A DNA stretch of 5,318 nt from Lachnoclostridium sp. UBA933 (lineage in GTDB: Bacteria; Bacillota; Clostridia; Lachnospirales; Lachnospiraceae). Both the position numbers and the translations under genes were made by a program. The notes beneath the pieces were generated by a model. It ran no database searches. It was not told where the DNA came from and saw only the letters and a program-made list of their open reading frames with translations. Within the stretch, counting starts at the first letter, position 1; the number at the start of each line of letters is the position of its first letter. Location: contig DBDL01000071.1 of the NCBI GenBank assembly GCA_002293545.1, forward strand, positions 1-5,318, read 5' to 3'. This document shows positions 5,109-5,318 of the stretch, one piece after another.

Positions 5109-5318
5109 TTAAGATTTATCCACTTCCATAAATGTGATTGACGATGTCCCCGCCCTCGCCGGTTGTATCCGAATGTTAATAATAATACCGACAGCCATCA
5201 TGCTGCTCATCATGGAGCTAAGTCCGGCGCTTAAAAAGGGTAACGGCAGCCCCGTATTCGGAAGCATTCTGGTGGCAACGCCGATATTGATAAATGTTTG
5301 AAAAGAAAGCAATGCGGA
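5109..5318 (-). CDS. rodA: RodA/FtsW/SpoVE (SEDS) peptidoglycan polymerase, C-terminal end only
   Basis: SEDS proteins are multi-pass membrane glycosyltransferases that polymerise lipid II into peptidoglycan with a partner class B PBP, either for elongation (RodA) or division and sporulation (FtsW, SpoVE). Only the last 69 codons are here; the gene enters from the right edge, and the TTG at 5310-5312 is an internal Leu, not a start. FQTFINIGVATRMLPNTG followed by LPLPFLSAGLSSMMSSMMAV matches the conserved last periplasmic loop and final membrane helix; SAGLSS stands where many members have SYGGSS. A 20-residue cytoplasmic tail follows. The gene ends 43 bases before the preferred mgsA start. 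In Clostridia a RodA-type gene often sits between the min genes and mgsA, which favours rodA over ftsW, but the fragment alone cannot settle this. Confidence 0.85.
   Translation of the reverse strand, partial: SALLSFQTFINIGVATRMLPNTGLPLPFLSAGLSSMMSSMMAVGIIINIRIQPARAGTSSITFMEVDKS

Noticed and set aside
4868..5141. plus-strand open frames opposite mgsA and the mgsA/rodA junction
   Set aside because: They are antisense to conserved MgsA and SEDS sequence and have no family features.

Overview
The window looks like a chromosomal core region from a low-to-moderate GC Firmicute of the class Clostridia, most likely Lachnospiraceae or a close relative. The evidence is the gene order (a SEDS protein gene followed by mgsA; yggS, sepF and divIVA in series), purine-rich Shine-Dalgarno sites, TTG starts and the protein family variants. 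This is a judgement from reading the sequence; no database was searched.

Nearly everything is on the minus strand and is transcribed from right to left. At the right edge is the C-terminal end of a RodA/FtsW-type peptidoglycan polymerase gene, followed after a short gap by mgsA (methylglyoxal synthase). A small plus-strand gene for a two-helix membrane protein (DUF378 type) is inserted next. It converges on mgsA over a hairpin and diverges from the gene to its left. The second minus-strand block is a tight likely operon: a 460-residue membrane-anchored HlyD-like protein, YggS (PLP homeostasis), SepF (FtsZ anchor and Z-ring organiser), a DivIVA-like coiled-coil protein with a long repeat-bearing tail, and aroB (3-dehydroquinate synthase), which runs off the left edge. 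Intergenic gaps in this block are 54, 29, 28 and 5 bases, with no convincing terminator between genes.

The theme is cell-envelope growth and division: SEDS polymerase, SepF and DivIVA, with YggS as the usual partner of sepF in Gram-positive bacteria. The HlyD-like protein has no transporter gene beside it in this window and is the least understood member. The points most worth checking are an in-frame TAA that interrupts aroB just before its NAD-binding glycine motif, Glu in place of two conserved Asp residues in MgsA (including the catalytic-base position), a DivIVA N-terminus lacking the usual membrane-inserting Phe-Arg pair, and the HlyD-like protein itself. I see no mobile element, CRISPR array, tRNA or rRNA, and no intergenic stretch longer than about 110 bases.
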